A stretch of DNA of 64,000 bases from Nannochloropsis salina CCMP1776 (lineage: Eukaryota > Sar > Eustigmatophyceae > Eustigmatales > Monodopsidaceae), in assembly GCA_004565275.1 (NCBI GenBank), contig SDOX01000017.1:477898-541897 (forward strand), in the 5' to 3' direction. The position numbers and the translations under genes are program-made. Positions 54,224-64,000 of this stretch are shown one piece after another (positions within the stretch are counted from its first letter, which is position 1; each line of letters opens with the position of its first letter). The notes below the pieces were generated by a model. It was given only the letters and a program-made list of their open reading frames with translations. It ran no database searches and had not been told where the DNA came from.

Positions 54224-56501
54224 ATGAGAATGGCACCGTCATCGGGAGAATCACCGTTGTTTCTCAAAGGTGTTCATGCTTATTTTTTGGGGCTGAGCAG
54301 CAAGATAGCTGCAGCTGCCCGGCAGGCCGTGGAAGCACAAGGTGGCAAAATTATTCCTCCCCGGGCGAAAATACCGCCCATGTTTCAGAAGGCCAAAGCC
54401 GCGGCGGATAATGTCGGCAAATCACTTCCACAAGGCGTGACGCATGTTCTCTGCGACCCTGACATATGCCGGCAGTCCTCACCGGACTCGATCCTCCAGG
54501 CCCTAGACGTGCAGGGGCCTCTCCCTTCTTCTGTTGTCCTAGTCCGCCTGCCCTGGCTCTCCGAATGTCTGCGTCTGGGACACCGCGTGGACACGGGACC
54601 TTACGAGGTCGACATGAACGCGGCTCCCACTCGGCTGCCAGAGGACGGCCTCACGCCGGGCCCCGGCGTTACGGGTAAGCACAAGACCTGTCCCGACGAA
54701 GCCACCCAGGGTACGGAGGAGGACGAAGGGGCCACAGCACCGCGTCACAAGCGTCCCCGCATCGTAATACGCCAAGACGCCACCCTCCCTCCTGCCCCGC
54801 CCCTGTTGGAAAGCCGGGACCCCCCCCGGCGGTTGTCCTTCCCTTTCGTGCCTCCCAACCAGATCTGGTCCCTCCACGACCTCGGTCTCCTCCATCTCCG
54901 CGTCCAAAACGCCGACACGGAAGCCCCCCGCCCAGCAATGGCACCGAGGGAAGCTGCTGTCATGCCTCCGTCGCTGACTTCCCCCGCCTCTCCCATCGCC
55001 TCCTCCCCCGCCTCCCTGCCTCGGCCCGCCGCTCCCTCCCCTCCTTCCCTCCCCGACGCCCGCAGTGGGCCTATTTCTCCGGCCACACCCAGGGCTCAAA
55101 CGTCGTCCGTGTCTGCACCTCCCGTCCGTATTGCTGCCTTCGACCTCGACTCCACCCTCATCAAGACCCGCTCCGAGAGCGCCTTTGCCTCCTCCCCTAC
55201 CGACTGGCAATGGTTCGCTCCCTCCGTTCCTGCCTCCCTTCGCTCCCTGCACGAGCAGGGCTACAAGATCGTCATCGTTTCCAACCAGCGTGGGATTGAG
55301 AGCAAGAAGACGGACCTCTCCTCCCTCCTCCAGCGCCTCTCTTCCGTCGTGGACGCCCTCCACCTTCCCGGCCTGGAAGGCTTCTTCGCTACCCATACCA
55401 ACGTCTTCTACAAGCCGGCGCCCGGGAGTTGGTACCTTCTGGAAGAAAGATACCCGGAGGGCATCGACGTAAGCCGGAGCTTCTTTGTGGGCGACGCAGC
55501 GGGGCGGCCGAAGCAAGGCCCTTTCCGTCCGCGGGACCATGGGGACGGGGACCTGAAGTTCGCCGTGAACGTGGGCATCGCCTTTCAGACTCCGGAGGAA
55601 TGCTTTCACAAGAGTCGTAGCCCCCGGGACGCGGGCGCGGAGGCGATGGAGAGGCTTCGGCGCGCCTGGGTTTCGCCGGTCCGGGGCTACCTGAGGGAGG
55701 CAGGGATGGGAGGCTCTGAGGCAGTGATCGCCGCCTGTACCAGTCGATGTACCGAAGAAAGGGAAGGCCGACGTGTGGATGCCCCAATTCCCACCCCGCC
55801 GAAGGACGGCGGCCCTACATGCTCGGAGACAGGCCCTGTGAGCGGCGATTCTGTCCAGCCTTGTCTGCCCATTCCCCCGCCATCCCACCTCCCCTCCCCC
55901 CCCCCCTCCTGGCCTGGAAGCCATCCTGTTGGTCGGGGCCCCTGCCAGCGGGAAATCCATGTTTTGCCGCACGACCCTCCCGCACCACACCCGCGTCAAC
56001 CAAGACACCCTCAAGACTCTCGGAAAGTGCCGGCAAGCCGCCGCCCAGGCACTGGGTGAGGGCCACTCCATCGTCATCGACGCCACCAATGCTCGGAAGG
56101 AGCTTCGTAAGGACTGGGCGAGATTTTTGCGCGAATGTCCTCTCTCGGCCCCTCCGTCTTCCCCTGCCTCCTCTTCCTCTTCCTCGCCCTCGCCCAAGGC
56201 CTCGATGCCTTCCCTCCTCCTCAAGCTTGTGGAGTTTCTCCCGCCCAAATCCGCCGTTCTCCACCTTAACGCCTTCCGCGGTGTGAACTTGGACGGCGCG
56301 CGAAGGACAAGCGAGGCCCCGCGCCGTGTCCCCGACGTGGTCATTCACTCCTACTACAAGAACGCGCAGCCCGTGGGGGAGGCTTGGAAGGAGGAAGGCT
56401 TCGACGCGCACTCGGTTGTCAAGGAGCTGGTGTTGGAGAGGTTCCAAAACCGACGAGAAGCCCATCTGTTCGGGTGTTTTTTACCGGCGGGGGGGAGGTG
56501 A
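54224..56501 (+). CDS. BRCT-containing polynucleotide kinase 3'-phosphatase (PNKP-like)
   Basis: PNKP restores 3'-OH and 5'-phosphate at DNA breaks. The first frame (54224 to about 55850) starts with a BRCT domain (residues about 10-130: LFLKGVHAYFLGLSSK, VEAQGGKI, GVTHVLCDPDI, VVLVRLPWLSECLRLGHRVD). A Pro/Ser-rich linker and the HAD phosphatase follow: FDLDSTLIKT nucleophile at about 305, VIVSNQRGIES, FYKPAPGSWYLL, FFVGDAAGRPK. The kinase follows one base out of register: AILLVGAPASGKSMFCR (Walker A), RVNQDTLKTLGKC, GHSIVIDATNARKELR, then a domain end with VIHSYYKN. The frames meet near 55740-55920, where a C11 run and a polypyrimidine stretch lie. Either an intron (candidate donors GTACCA at 55737 or GTGTGG at 55773, acceptor GGAAG at 55920) or a one-base assembly error explains the shift; the gene is not obviously broken. 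Confidence 0.82.
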
Positions 56502-56980
56502 TGGGGGGCAACCAGGAATGGAAAGAGGAGGGAGGAAGACGGGCGAGGGCGCGGCTGTTCTTTGGGTGCGAGCAAGGAAGGCGGCTAGTCCGGGAATGGA
56601 AGTGGGAAGGGGGATAGTTTCAAGGGGTGGGTACGGCATGATATGCGGTGGACCATGGCCAGGGGGAGGTGGCACGCAATGTAACGAAGTAGGAATCAAA
56701 GACTGCTGATCCGGAGCGCTCTCTTGTCTTTCCCACGCAAAATCATCCTGTTGGACAGTGTTTCCCCACGTCTTCTTCTTCTTATCATTCTTTTCCTGCT
56801 CTTTTGATTCACGCCCTCCGCATCCCTCCCGCCCCTCCACTAGCCGCTACCCCCCCGAGTCTGTTCCCTCCTTCCCCCTCAAAGCGTCGCCTCGCTCGCA
56901 CAAGCTCATCATGCCCTCCTCCGCTACCTATTGAGCGGTTCAAAACCCGAGCACGCTCCTCTGAGGCGCCCTCCACCCTC
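56502..56980. other. Convergent spacer
   Basis: About 480 bp between the PNKP stop and the reductase-CacyBP stop. No supported gene. Confidence 0.5.
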
Positions 56981-58918
56981 CTAGAAATCGTCCTCTCCCA
57001 GGCCCCCCTTCCCAAACTCGGGCAATCCGCTCCCGCTTCTGTCCCCTCGCTGCACTTTCATCATGGACTCCGCGATCGTCTTTCGCATCGTGTCGTCGCC
57101 TTCCTCGTACATCTGCTTCATCATGTCCATTAATCCGCCCATGGGGTCCCCCTTCCCCAGCCCGGCCCCCCCCGTTCCCCCCCCTGGCTTCGTCTTGGCT
57201 GTCAACCCCATCCAATGATCGTACGACCCGAACTCCCCCTTCTTCTTCTTCAACAGCACCGTCACCCGTCCTTCCTTGACCTTAAACTTGCTCTCGCCCG
57301 CCACGATCTCCTTCTCGAGGTTGTCCTTCAAGAGCCGGTAGTTCTTCCCTGCCAAGCCCTCCACCTTCAGGTCGAAGGACGTGGGGCCGAAGGAGCAGGA
57401 GACCCATTCCTTAACCTTGCCCACCCCAGGAAGGGTCACGTAGACGGACACCCAGGGACTGTTGTACTCCCCCTGGTCCCAGCCGTAAGTATCGATGGCA
57501 GTGTACGTGGGCGCCAGGCCCGTCACCAAGTCGGAGGGCGACGCGCTCCCCCGGGAGACAGGCTCCTTGGCTGGAGCCGCCGCGGCGGGGATGGAAGAGG
57601 CGGGCGGGGCGGAAACGCTGGCCAGGTCCTTCTCCAAACGCGCGCCTAAGGCGGCCAGGGCGGCTTTCACTTGGGCCCCATGGGCCAGACCCGCCATCTC
57701 CCGGACCTCGACCAATTCCTTTTCGAGCCCCAGCCTCCCAGGCTCCAAAGCCCTGCTGCGCAGCCCTGCCTCCCTGGCTTCCTCCTCTTTGTCCGCCTCC
57801 TTGTCTTCTCCCGGGCCTGTGGGCGTCGAGGGCTCCGCGACTTGGATCAACATCTTTCCCAGGTTGTTCCCGGAAAAGAGGCCGATGAAAGCTTCTGGAA
57901 CTTTCTCCAGTCCCTCCCACACCGTCTCCAAGGCCCTTATCTTTTTCTCCCGCAGCAGTTTCCCCAACTTGAGGAACAATTCGTCCGACCGCCCGACGTA
58001 GTCCGAGGCGAGGAAGCCTTGCCATTTTAGGCAGGAGGCCACCACTTTGAAGTAATTTTTCACCCCGTACGCGGCCTCCGAACCCAACACGTGGTACTGG
58101 GAAATGCTTCCACAGGCGACGATTCGACCCTGGCGCTTCATTTTGGTCAAAACCGTGTCCAGCGTCGCCCCCCCCACATTGTCCCAGTACAGGTCTAAGC
58201 CCTCCGGGGCCCATTCCTCCAAGGCCGCCGCCACGGTCTGTGTCCGGTAGTTGAAGACGTGGTCGAAGCCTAAGGCCTTTAGGGCCTCCGCCTTGTTGTC
58301 CGAGCCTGTCGATCCGATTACTCTGCATCCCCACAGCTTGCAGAGCTGGCCCACCAGGGAGCCGACGGCTCCGGCCGCGCTCGAGACGTACACCGTCTCC
58401 CCTGCCTTGGGCTGCCCGATTTCCACGAGGGGGAAGTAGGTAGAGAGCCCGATCAACCCCAAAACATTGAGGTAGGCCGAAGGTGGGAGGTCAGAGGGCA
58501 CCTTGTGAAGAGTGTTGGCCTCAAAAGCTGCAAAAGTCGCCCAGACGCCAAGGCCCGAGACGCGGTCCCCGGCTGCAAGACCCGTCACATCAGAACCTGT
58601 GCTGACGACCTCGCCGATAAACATGGAACTTAAGGGCTTATTTAGCTTAAACGGCGCAAATTCACTCGTATCCTCCTCGTCCTTACTGTTCGCATTTTGC
58701 CCCTTCGTAGCCGCCGTGTCGGTGCTTGAATCAGTAGGCACGGGGTACAGCTTCAGGCGCAGGTAGGGGTCCACACTTAAACACAAAGTTTTGACCAGCA
58801 CTTGCGAAGGACCGGGCACAGGCATCGGGCAGATTTGTTTACGGAAGTTGTCAGGCGTGGGTACACCTTCGGGGTAGGACGCCAGGACCCACTCCTCATT
58901 GCTGCGGCTTGTGGTCAT
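56981..58918 (-). CDS. Medium-chain reductase fused to calcyclin-binding protein (CacyBP/SIP)
   Basis: About 645 residues from the Met at 58918 (MTTSRSNEEWVLASYPEG); the frame is open 67 codons further upstream, but that part looks non-coding or UTR. Residues about 1-375 form a zinc-free medium-chain dehydrogenase/reductase of the PTGR/alkenal-reductase type: VDPYLRLKLYPVP, LSSMFIGEVVSTGSDV, the NADP fold VYVSSAAGAVGSLVGQLCK, and YWDNVGGATLDTVLTKMKRQ. Residues about 420-645 are a complete CacyBP: helical Siah-binding part (LEKELVEVREMAGL to EKDLASV), CS/p23 domain starting YGWDQGEYNSPWVSVYVTLP, then SFDLKVEGLAGKNYRLLKDN, and the SGS-like end with GGLMDMMKQMYEEGDDTMRK. The frame is continuous through an acidic linker (EDKEADKEEEAREAG). 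CacyBP links Siah E3 ligase to SCF; the reductase removes toxic alkenals. Confidence 0.83.
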   Translation of the reverse strand: MTTSRSNEEWVLASYPEGVPTPDNFRKQICPMPVPGPSQVLVKTLCLSVDPYLRLKLYPVPTDSSTDTAATKGQNANSKDEEDTSEFAPFKLNKPLSSMFIGEVVSTGSDVTGLAAGDRVSGLGVWATFAAFEANTLHKVPSDLPPSAYLNVLGLIGLSTYFPLVEIGQPKAGETVYVSSAAGAVGSLVGQLCKLWGCRVIGSTGSDNKAEALKALGFDHVFNYRTQTVAAALEEWAPEGLDLYWDNVGGATLDTVLTKMKRQGRIVACGSISQYHVLGSEAAYGVKNYFKVVASCLKWQGFLASDYVGRSDELFLKLGKLLREKKIRALETVWEGLEKVPEAFIGLFSGNNLGKMLIQVAEPSTPTGPGEDKEADKEEEAREAGLRSRALEPGRLGLEKELVEVREMAGLAHGAQVKAALAALGARLEKDLASVSAPPASSIPAAAAPAKEPVSRGSASPSDLVTGLAPTYTAIDTYGWDQGEYNSPWVSVYVTLPGVGKVKEWVSCSFGPTSFDLKVEGLAGKNYRLLKDNLEKEIVAGESKFKVKEGRVTVLLKKKKGEFGSYDHWMGLTAKTKPGGGTGGAGLGKGDPMGGLMDMMKQMYEEGDDTMRKTIAESMMKVQRGDRSGSGLPEFGKGGLGEDDF

Positions 58919-59952
58919 GAGACTGCGGCATGCGAGACGATTTTCAAGGAAAAATCGGTGAGGCTTGGTATGAGTTTGGAAAGAAGTCAAGACGAAAATG
59001 ACTGCTAAATCCCCATACATGGCGCTGTATTCTACACACAGAAAGATCGTGCAATTGTCCAGAAACCTGGTCACTTCGTCGTCACACAAATGCCATCCTA
59101 CAAAGACACATTGTTCCATGGAAGTATCGAGAACACTCGCTCCAACGTGCGTGACGTGACGTTTTTCCTGTCTTTTGCCCCAGACAAAAAGGGCTGGCCG
59201 TCCTTGCGCACAATCAAGCCAGAGCTGGAGCTTCTACGCCTGTACTATGGCTTTTTAACGTGTCTTAAAAACATGTGGATGACTTGACGTACTGTAACTA
59301 TTCCGGGCATCATATTTTGGTCTCCAGCGCCGCATTCGCCTGAGGTCTCTCGACCTCCTGCATCAAAGAGAGATGATGATATGTCGCAAGGCGTAAGAGG
59401 AATGTATAGAAAATGTTAACAGGCACAGAAGAAATGCGGACATGGCTGAATCAACGAGCAAATGTAGTGTTTACAGATGGGGGGGGGGGGACCTTGACAG
59501 TGGCATCCCACAGGGCATAATTACGTTCGAGTATGCCAAGTTACCAACCCGATGTGTCTGACATGAATGTACCTCCGTGACATCAAGGATACGGTTATTT
59601 CTTTGAATTTGCCTGTAAGACGGAGCAAAAATGCTGTATTTGCCAGATTTTATTTGACAGGCTCTGAGGCAAGCAACCGTTCACCAGTGTCTTGTCTGCC
59701 TTGAAGGACATGCCCTTAGCATGTTAGCTTTTCCCCCTTTGCTTTTCTCTTCTACGCTTGCCATCCTCATGTCTGCTTCAGGGATAGAGTCTCCTCTCAC
59801 CCTTTGTGTTGTATTTTTTTAATCACACCATGCGGACTTCAAAAAGAGATAGGGCCTGGCATATACCTCCTCTTTTGTGACTCAATGCCTTTACTTAATA
59901 CTTTGTGCTTCTTTTCAACCCGACCTGGCTGTTTCCTGTTCTCTCTTTTCCC
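58919..59952. other. Spacer between reductase-CacyBP and ankyrin genes
   Basis: About 1.0 kb, AT-rich, with a run of about 12 G at 59479-59490. It includes the likely 5' UTR and promoter of the reductase-CacyBP gene and the 3' end of the ankyrin gene. The 67 in-frame codons to 59119 are not convincing coding sequence. Confidence 0.45.
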
Positions 59953-61823
59953 TCACGCCACCGAGGCAAACGTGGCAAACGTATCAATGATACACAAGGC
60001 CGCCGCCATGCCCCCTGCAGCTGCTATATCCCTGGCCGTCAACCCCTCCGCATTTCGGATTGAGGCGTCTGCCCCATTCCGAAGCAAAGCCTCGAGGCAG
60101 CCGACCTTCCCTTCCTGGGCCGCACACATGACAGCCGTCATTCCTTTATCGTCTTGCGCATCCAACAGCCGTTGCCTGTTCAGGCCAAAGGTGCACCCCA
60201 CCAGCACTTCCAGGGCGTCAACGTGTCCGCACTGTGCTGCCCAATGCAGGGTGGTGCGTTGCCTACCCCATAGCGGGTTGCCAAGACGAGGACAGGCGCC
60301 ATTTTCCAACAGCAACCGGACCATCTCCATGCACCCTTGGGTCTCTGCCCCGTTCCCGATCCGACTCGCTTCCAGCAGGCATTCCAAAGCCACGTGCAAA
60401 GGCGTCTTGCCCGCCCGATCCGTCAGGTCGGGGGCCGCGCCACGGGCCATCAGGAACTTAGCCATGGGCACTCCTCCTTTCCGAACGGCTACGTGCAAGG
60501 CAGTCTCATGCTCGGCGGCCGTCACGCTCTTGTACTCTTTCCGACTCCGGGGAGAAGGCTTTCCCTCGGCGCCGCCGTCCCCCACGTCCCTGTCCATGCC
60601 AAAGGCAGGAGAGGACAAGGCTCCACGCGAGGACGGGTCCGGAGACTCCACCCAGTTTTGACCTTTTGAGCTGTATTCGTGGACCAGAAAGCTCTTTCCA
60701 TCGATGGCCGCCCCAGCCTGCAGGAGCAGATCGGCGATTTCCTCGCTCAACACATTGGCTGCCGTGTGCAAGCCCATGGTCCCGTGTTCATTTCGCTCGT
60801 TCGGATTGGCTCCTGCTTTAAGCAGGGCTGCCACGGCTATCGGACAGGCAATGGAAGCAGCCACGTGCAGGGGGGTATTCCCGTCAGGACCCACCGCGTT
60901 CAGTTGCTCGGAGGAATCGAGAGTTTGTAACAATTGTCTCAAGGCCGCCTCGTCACGGTTCAAAATTGCCTTGTGAAGCTTAAAGTCGGGCCCTTTCATT
61001 GCTAGCCGCATGACTTCGTCGTGCGCGTAGTGCCACGGTTGACTCTGGTAGCGGTCTTCTATGAAACAGTCCGCGCCAGCGGCGACTAGCGCAGAAATGA
61101 CTTGAAGTTTGCGCTCGCGCGTACCCCTTCCCATAGCTGTGCATTAGGGCAGTCAGGTATGTGGTGAGTGACCTCGTATGAAATCCTCCTGCGGAACTGT
61201 ATTGTCTCACTTCTACTTACCTGCCAAATGTAACGGTGTTGCAGAGCTGATGTCGTTGACCTTGTTGACGGAGGCACCCAAATCGATCAAGCACCGTACC
61301 GCATCTACATGTCCAGCGATCGCCGCCAAATGGAGCGCCGTCTGTCCACCGCCGCCTAGGGCATCTGCCCAATCAACTGAGACTCCTCCCTGAACAAAGT
61401 TAGGGAAGAAATAAGGTAAAAGAATATTTACCATCCGTGGATAGCACATAGAGCCAACACGAAAGGCGAGAGGAAATCTCGGCGTGTTAGGCAACGTTGA
61501 GGGGGAAAAAGAGGAAAATCAAGCAAGATATGGAACAACTTGTCAATCGCCATAGTTGACCTGAATCCATGAGGGATCGTCTTGCAGAGTTGCGCTTGTT
61601 CAGAACTCACCTGTACAAGATCTCGAATCGTTGCGGCATCATTATGAGAGGCCGCGCTTAATAACGCCTCCCCCTGCAATTGCTCCGAGGAGCGCTTCCG
61701 GCCTCTTCTCCTTCCCGTATCACCGTTGCTTTCCTCTTGTGGCGTGCGTGCCTCACTATCGTACACACCGCCGACCGGCACGGACACCGCGAGGCTCGTA
61801 GGTGCTTCTTCTGAATCACTCAT
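59953..61823 (-). CDS. Ankyrin-repeat protein, three exons
   Basis: Exons (plus coordinates) 61611-61823, 61221-61389 and 59953-61136 join to 521 residues (donors CAG|GTGAGT and G|GTAAGT; acceptors GTTCAG and GCACAG). It begins MSDSEEAPTSLAVSVPVGG, followed by a basic stretch (GRRRGRKRSSEQ). Repeats run from about 60 to the C-terminus: GGGGQTALHLAAIAGHVDAV, SSATPLHLAAM, DGNTPLHVAASIACPIAVAA, GTMGLHTAANVLSEEIADLL, EHETALHVAVRKGGVPMAKF, AGKTPLHVALECLLEASRIG, RTTLHWAAQCGHVDALEVL, and a last one with GMTAVMCAAQEG. About nine repeats, no other domain. It is a protein-binding scaffold; partners are unknown. Repeat 2 is built across the exon 2/3 junction. Confidence 0.85.
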
Positions 61824-62089
61824 CGCATGGTATCTTGTAAAAAATGGAGACGAAAAAAATCTCTCGTTCCCTGGTTCGTTGTAGTGAGAGGAGAATGATT
61901 GGAAAGAGAGCTTCATGGTACGTGCTTGCAATTGAGCTTCCTCCATCATAAATCGTTGATGGAGTATCACGTCCATCAAAATGCAGTTTTAAGGTATTGA
62001 CTATCATTTTTGTATATTTTTCTTACCAAGATTGATGTTTGTGCCGTTAACGGCGCCTTTTTACGGAGCATAAGGGCAATCCACTTGGG

Positions 62090-62647
62090 TCAGATGCCGC
62101 AGACAAGGGCATGGCGCGTGCCTCTGCCCTTGTAACGTTTTTTCAAACATACAGTTGGAAACTTGAGACGTGGCGCTACGTGGAGCTGAAACACAACGCG
62201 GGCAGTGAAGTCCCGTGATTGGAGAAGGTGTCGGTACCACGAGGTTGTTTCAAAATCGATGATGAAGGGAACGAATAGATAGTGAGGAGGTAGACGTACG
62301 CTCCAATCCATCTCTCCGTGATTTGCTCGGCTCTCGGCTTCATGCCCTCTCTTAGACTTGTCTGGATCAACTGTGAGAAATTCACCGCTCATACCATCAC
62401 TTAGGAATTTCGAATGGTCTGTAAGGTTATAGAATGACAATTTCCTACTCTTACTGACATTCAGATGTCGTGCGAACGCCGCATTTACCTGTGTGATGGA
62501 CGTGCAAGATCGAAAGATACGGCAGGGCGGACAGCGTGCGGTAGACCGACCACAGTGGCAACATGCCTCGTATGAACTTGAAGCGTCATTCGACCGTTGT
62601 GGAGAAAGGGAAAAAAACGAAAACGAGAGAACATACGCCTGTAGCAA
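62090..62647 (-). CDS. Uncertain reading frame, possibly spliced; unrecognised
   Basis: A 185-codon frame with moderate coding character (SKFLSDGMSGEFLTVDPD; HLNVSKSRKLSFYNL; a Cys cluster CCHCGRSTARCPPC near its start). A GTACGT donor (exon end 62300) and a TTTCAG acceptor (exon top 62185) define an in-frame intron of 114 nt that would remove the piece from VRLPPHY to VVFQ. The start is unknown; it may be a 3' exon of a gene extending to the right, since the frame at 62880 ends at a GTAAGG donor-like site. No family recognised. Confidence 0.3.
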   Translation of the reverse strand: MLQAYVLSFSFFSLSPQRSNDASSSYEACCHCGRSTARCPPCRIFRSCTSITQVNAAFARHLNVSKSRKLSFYNLTDHSKFLSDGMSGEFLTVDPDKSKRGHEAESRANHGEMDWSVRLPPHYLFVPFIIDFETTSWYRHLLQSRDFTARVVFQLHVAPRLKFPTVCLKKRYKGRGTRHALVCGI

Positions 62648-62879
62648 TAGAGAGACTGAATGCTTGCTCTCTTATCTTCACGCTCCATTTATTATTTTCC
62701 TTTTTTGCGAAACTCTGAAGTGCGATTGCCTTCAGAAGCCTCTTATTGCCTCAACCTTATCTCATGAACGGACGGAGCTTTCAAACCATTCTTACGTGCA
62801 AACTTTGCAGCCCGCAAAACACCTCGCCCGATGCGCCCGCCCCGTGAGCAATTCAGACATGTGGCGACTACGCCTGTCC

Positions 62880-64000
62880 TTACATCTCCACCAACACCGA
62901 ATTTTCCAAGTAACGGCCAGCTGTTGGCATGGGGGACCCTCCTCCATTCATCGAGGATATGGGCCCTAAATTGACAGCGGGCAGAACATGAGGGACTACC
63001 TCCTCCGCACCTTGTCGCCCCACGTCGTCGGCCCGCATGATCAGGGGATGGATAGCGGGGGGATCCCCGAGGGAGGATGGCGTGGTCGACGCGGCGGGAA
63101 TGAAGACAAGCTGTGCATCTAGAGAGCTCTTCCCGTTCTGGGTCGTCACCGAGGCCCGCGCATGCTCCCCTCCACACTTTCCTCCTTTTTTACCTCCCAC
63201 CCTTGCGGCCTCTGCGTCGCTCGGTCGTTTCCGCTTTCGGCCCCCTCCTGAGGCCTTTTTCCCCCTTCCATTAGGACCTGAGAAAGAACCCGTGGCATCC
63301 GCATCCGTGAGGTGAGCCTCCCCGCCCCCATGCCCACTGAGACCGGCGCCCCCGGGCTTTGAAGGGTCAAAAGTACGAGACGCAGCCAGCTTGTGATGGG
63401 AGGAGGGGAGCAAATGGCTCAGGGGCAAGGCCTCATGCGACTCCCACAACGTCCTGTAGGCGTTCATGGCTTCTTGGTAGCGGTCCCGAGGGAAGGTCGG
63501 GGCGATGCGCTGAATTGCGTCCGCAAGGGCCGCCTCCAGTTCGGGTCCGGGGGGTCGAAGCGTGATGCCCGTCAAGAACGTTCCGCGAACTTTCCTGACG
63601 TCGGCAACTGCAAAGGAAGATTCGCAGGCAGAGGAAGCAGCGGCGGTGGTGGTAGGCGGCAGGGGATGTGTCGAGGGATCGCTGTCTGGGGCCCGCGGCA
63701 ACGAGGGGGGGGAAGTAAAGGGAAGGGAAGAGGAGCGTCCAGGAGCCAGGGCCTGCCCCACCCCATTCTTGCCGCTTGCGCTCTGACTCCCGACATCCTC
63801 CGTCGATCTTCCTCCCTCCAACTCCTCTTTCTCCCCCTCCCCGCCCATCCGAGCTATCTCTCCTCCCAAGCCTCCCGGCCCCAGGCCTGCCCGCCCCCTT
63901 CTCGGCACCCGCATCGGGTGAATGCGCACCGTGCACTCCCTCCGCCACTCTCGGCCCTGCTTCAACGCTCGAAGCCCCGCTTCGTCGACTTCTTTCATCC
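62880..64000 (-). CDS. Uncharacterised basic, low-complexity protein, partial at right edge
   Basis: A frame of at least 372 codons reaching the window edge; the ATG at 63998 may be internal. Composition is Gly/Ser/Pro-rich with a conserved-looking block (VADVRKVRGTFLTGITLRPP, ELEAALADAIQRIAPTFPRD, RYQEAMNAYRTLWESHEALP) and a strong nuclear-localisation-like stretch (GRGKKASGGGRKRKRPSDAE). A GTAAGG donor-like site overlaps the stop, so a further exon may follow. The middle block might be a small folded domain; I do not recognise it. Confidence 0.45.
   Translation of the reverse strand, partial: MKEVDEAGLRALKQGREWRRECTVRIHPMRVPRRGRAGLGPGGLGGEIARMGGEGEKEELEGGRSTEDVGSQSASGKNGVGQALAPGRSSSLPFTSPPSLPRAPDSDPSTHPLPPTTTAAASSACESSFAVADVRKVRGTFLTGITLRPPGPELEAALADAIQRIAPTFPRDRYQEAMNAYRTLWESHEALPLSHLLPSSHHKLAASRTFDPSKPGGAGLSGHGGGEAHLTDADATGSFSGPNGRGKKASGGGRKRKRPSDAEAARVGGKKGGKCGGEHARASVTTQNGKSSLDAQLVFIPAASTTPSSLGDPPAIHPLIMRADDVGRQGAEEVVPHVLPAVNLGPISSMNGGGSPMPTAGRYLENSVLVEM

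Overview
This window looks like nuclear DNA of a small unicellular alga, most likely a heterokont of the eustigmatophyte (Nannochloropsis/Microchloropsis) type. That placement is inference. It rests on dense genes on both strands, GC-rich coding sequence set in AT-richer spacers, and short GT-AG introns (about 75-430 nt; donors mostly GTGAGT, GTAAGT or GTACGT). It also rests on two proteins whose N-termini look like the bipartite plastid presequence of secondary red-plastid algae: a signal peptide followed by a Phe at the cleavage site. I saw no LTR element, LINE, complete DNA transposon, CRISPR array or convincing tRNA/rRNA gene.

Layout, left to right. 0-7 kb: 3' end of an epsin-like clathrin adaptor, a tetraspanin-like membrane protein, a two-domain (TPC-type) cation channel, and an unidentified two-TM protein. 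9-18 kb: a six-exon cysteine dioxygenase, a plastid-type MATE transporter, a small Cys-rich plastid-type protein, and a phosducin-like protein. 18-25 kb: a five-exon SNF1/AMPK alpha kinase with a long polyglutamine tail, divergent from the chaperonin subunit CCT-alpha. 26-29 kb: a small three-exon RNASEK-like V-ATPase accessory protein and a TLC-domain protein. 29-38 kb: a very large GCP5/6-like gamma-tubulin complex protein, a DUF1295 membrane reductase and a REEP/HVA22 protein fused to a C2-like domain. 38-44 kb: the peroxisomal AAA ATPase PEX1, divergent from the proteasome assembly chaperone PSMD9/Nas2. 45-46 kb: an unusual imperfect inverted repeat beside a perfect 28-bp duplication. 46-54 kb: a bacterial-type cytochrome b561 with a mitochondrial presequence, acireductone dioxygenase, a phosphopantetheinyl transferase with a long N-terminal extension, and the splicing factor RP9. 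54-64 kb: a BRCT-PNKP DNA end-processing protein, a reductase fused to CacyBP/SIP, a three-exon ankyrin-repeat protein, and two uncertain reading frames at the right edge.

The content is mostly eukaryotic housekeeping: proteostasis (CCT1, phosducin-like, PSMD9, CacyBP), peroxisome import (PEX1), ER membrane shape (REEP), energy sensing (AMPK), sulfur metabolism (cysteine dioxygenase, acireductone dioxygenase), DNA repair (PNKP) and microtubule nucleation (GCP). The genes do not form an operon-like system. The novelty lies in domain architecture: BRCT replacing FHA in front of PNKP, a medium-chain reductase fused to CacyBP, and a C2-like domain on a REEP. The foldback-like inverted repeat at 45.3-45.7 kb is the one structure no ordinary gene explains. 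Exon boundaries were set by hand from splice motifs and frame continuity. They are predictions, although the reconstructed frames close exactly in most multi-exon genes.
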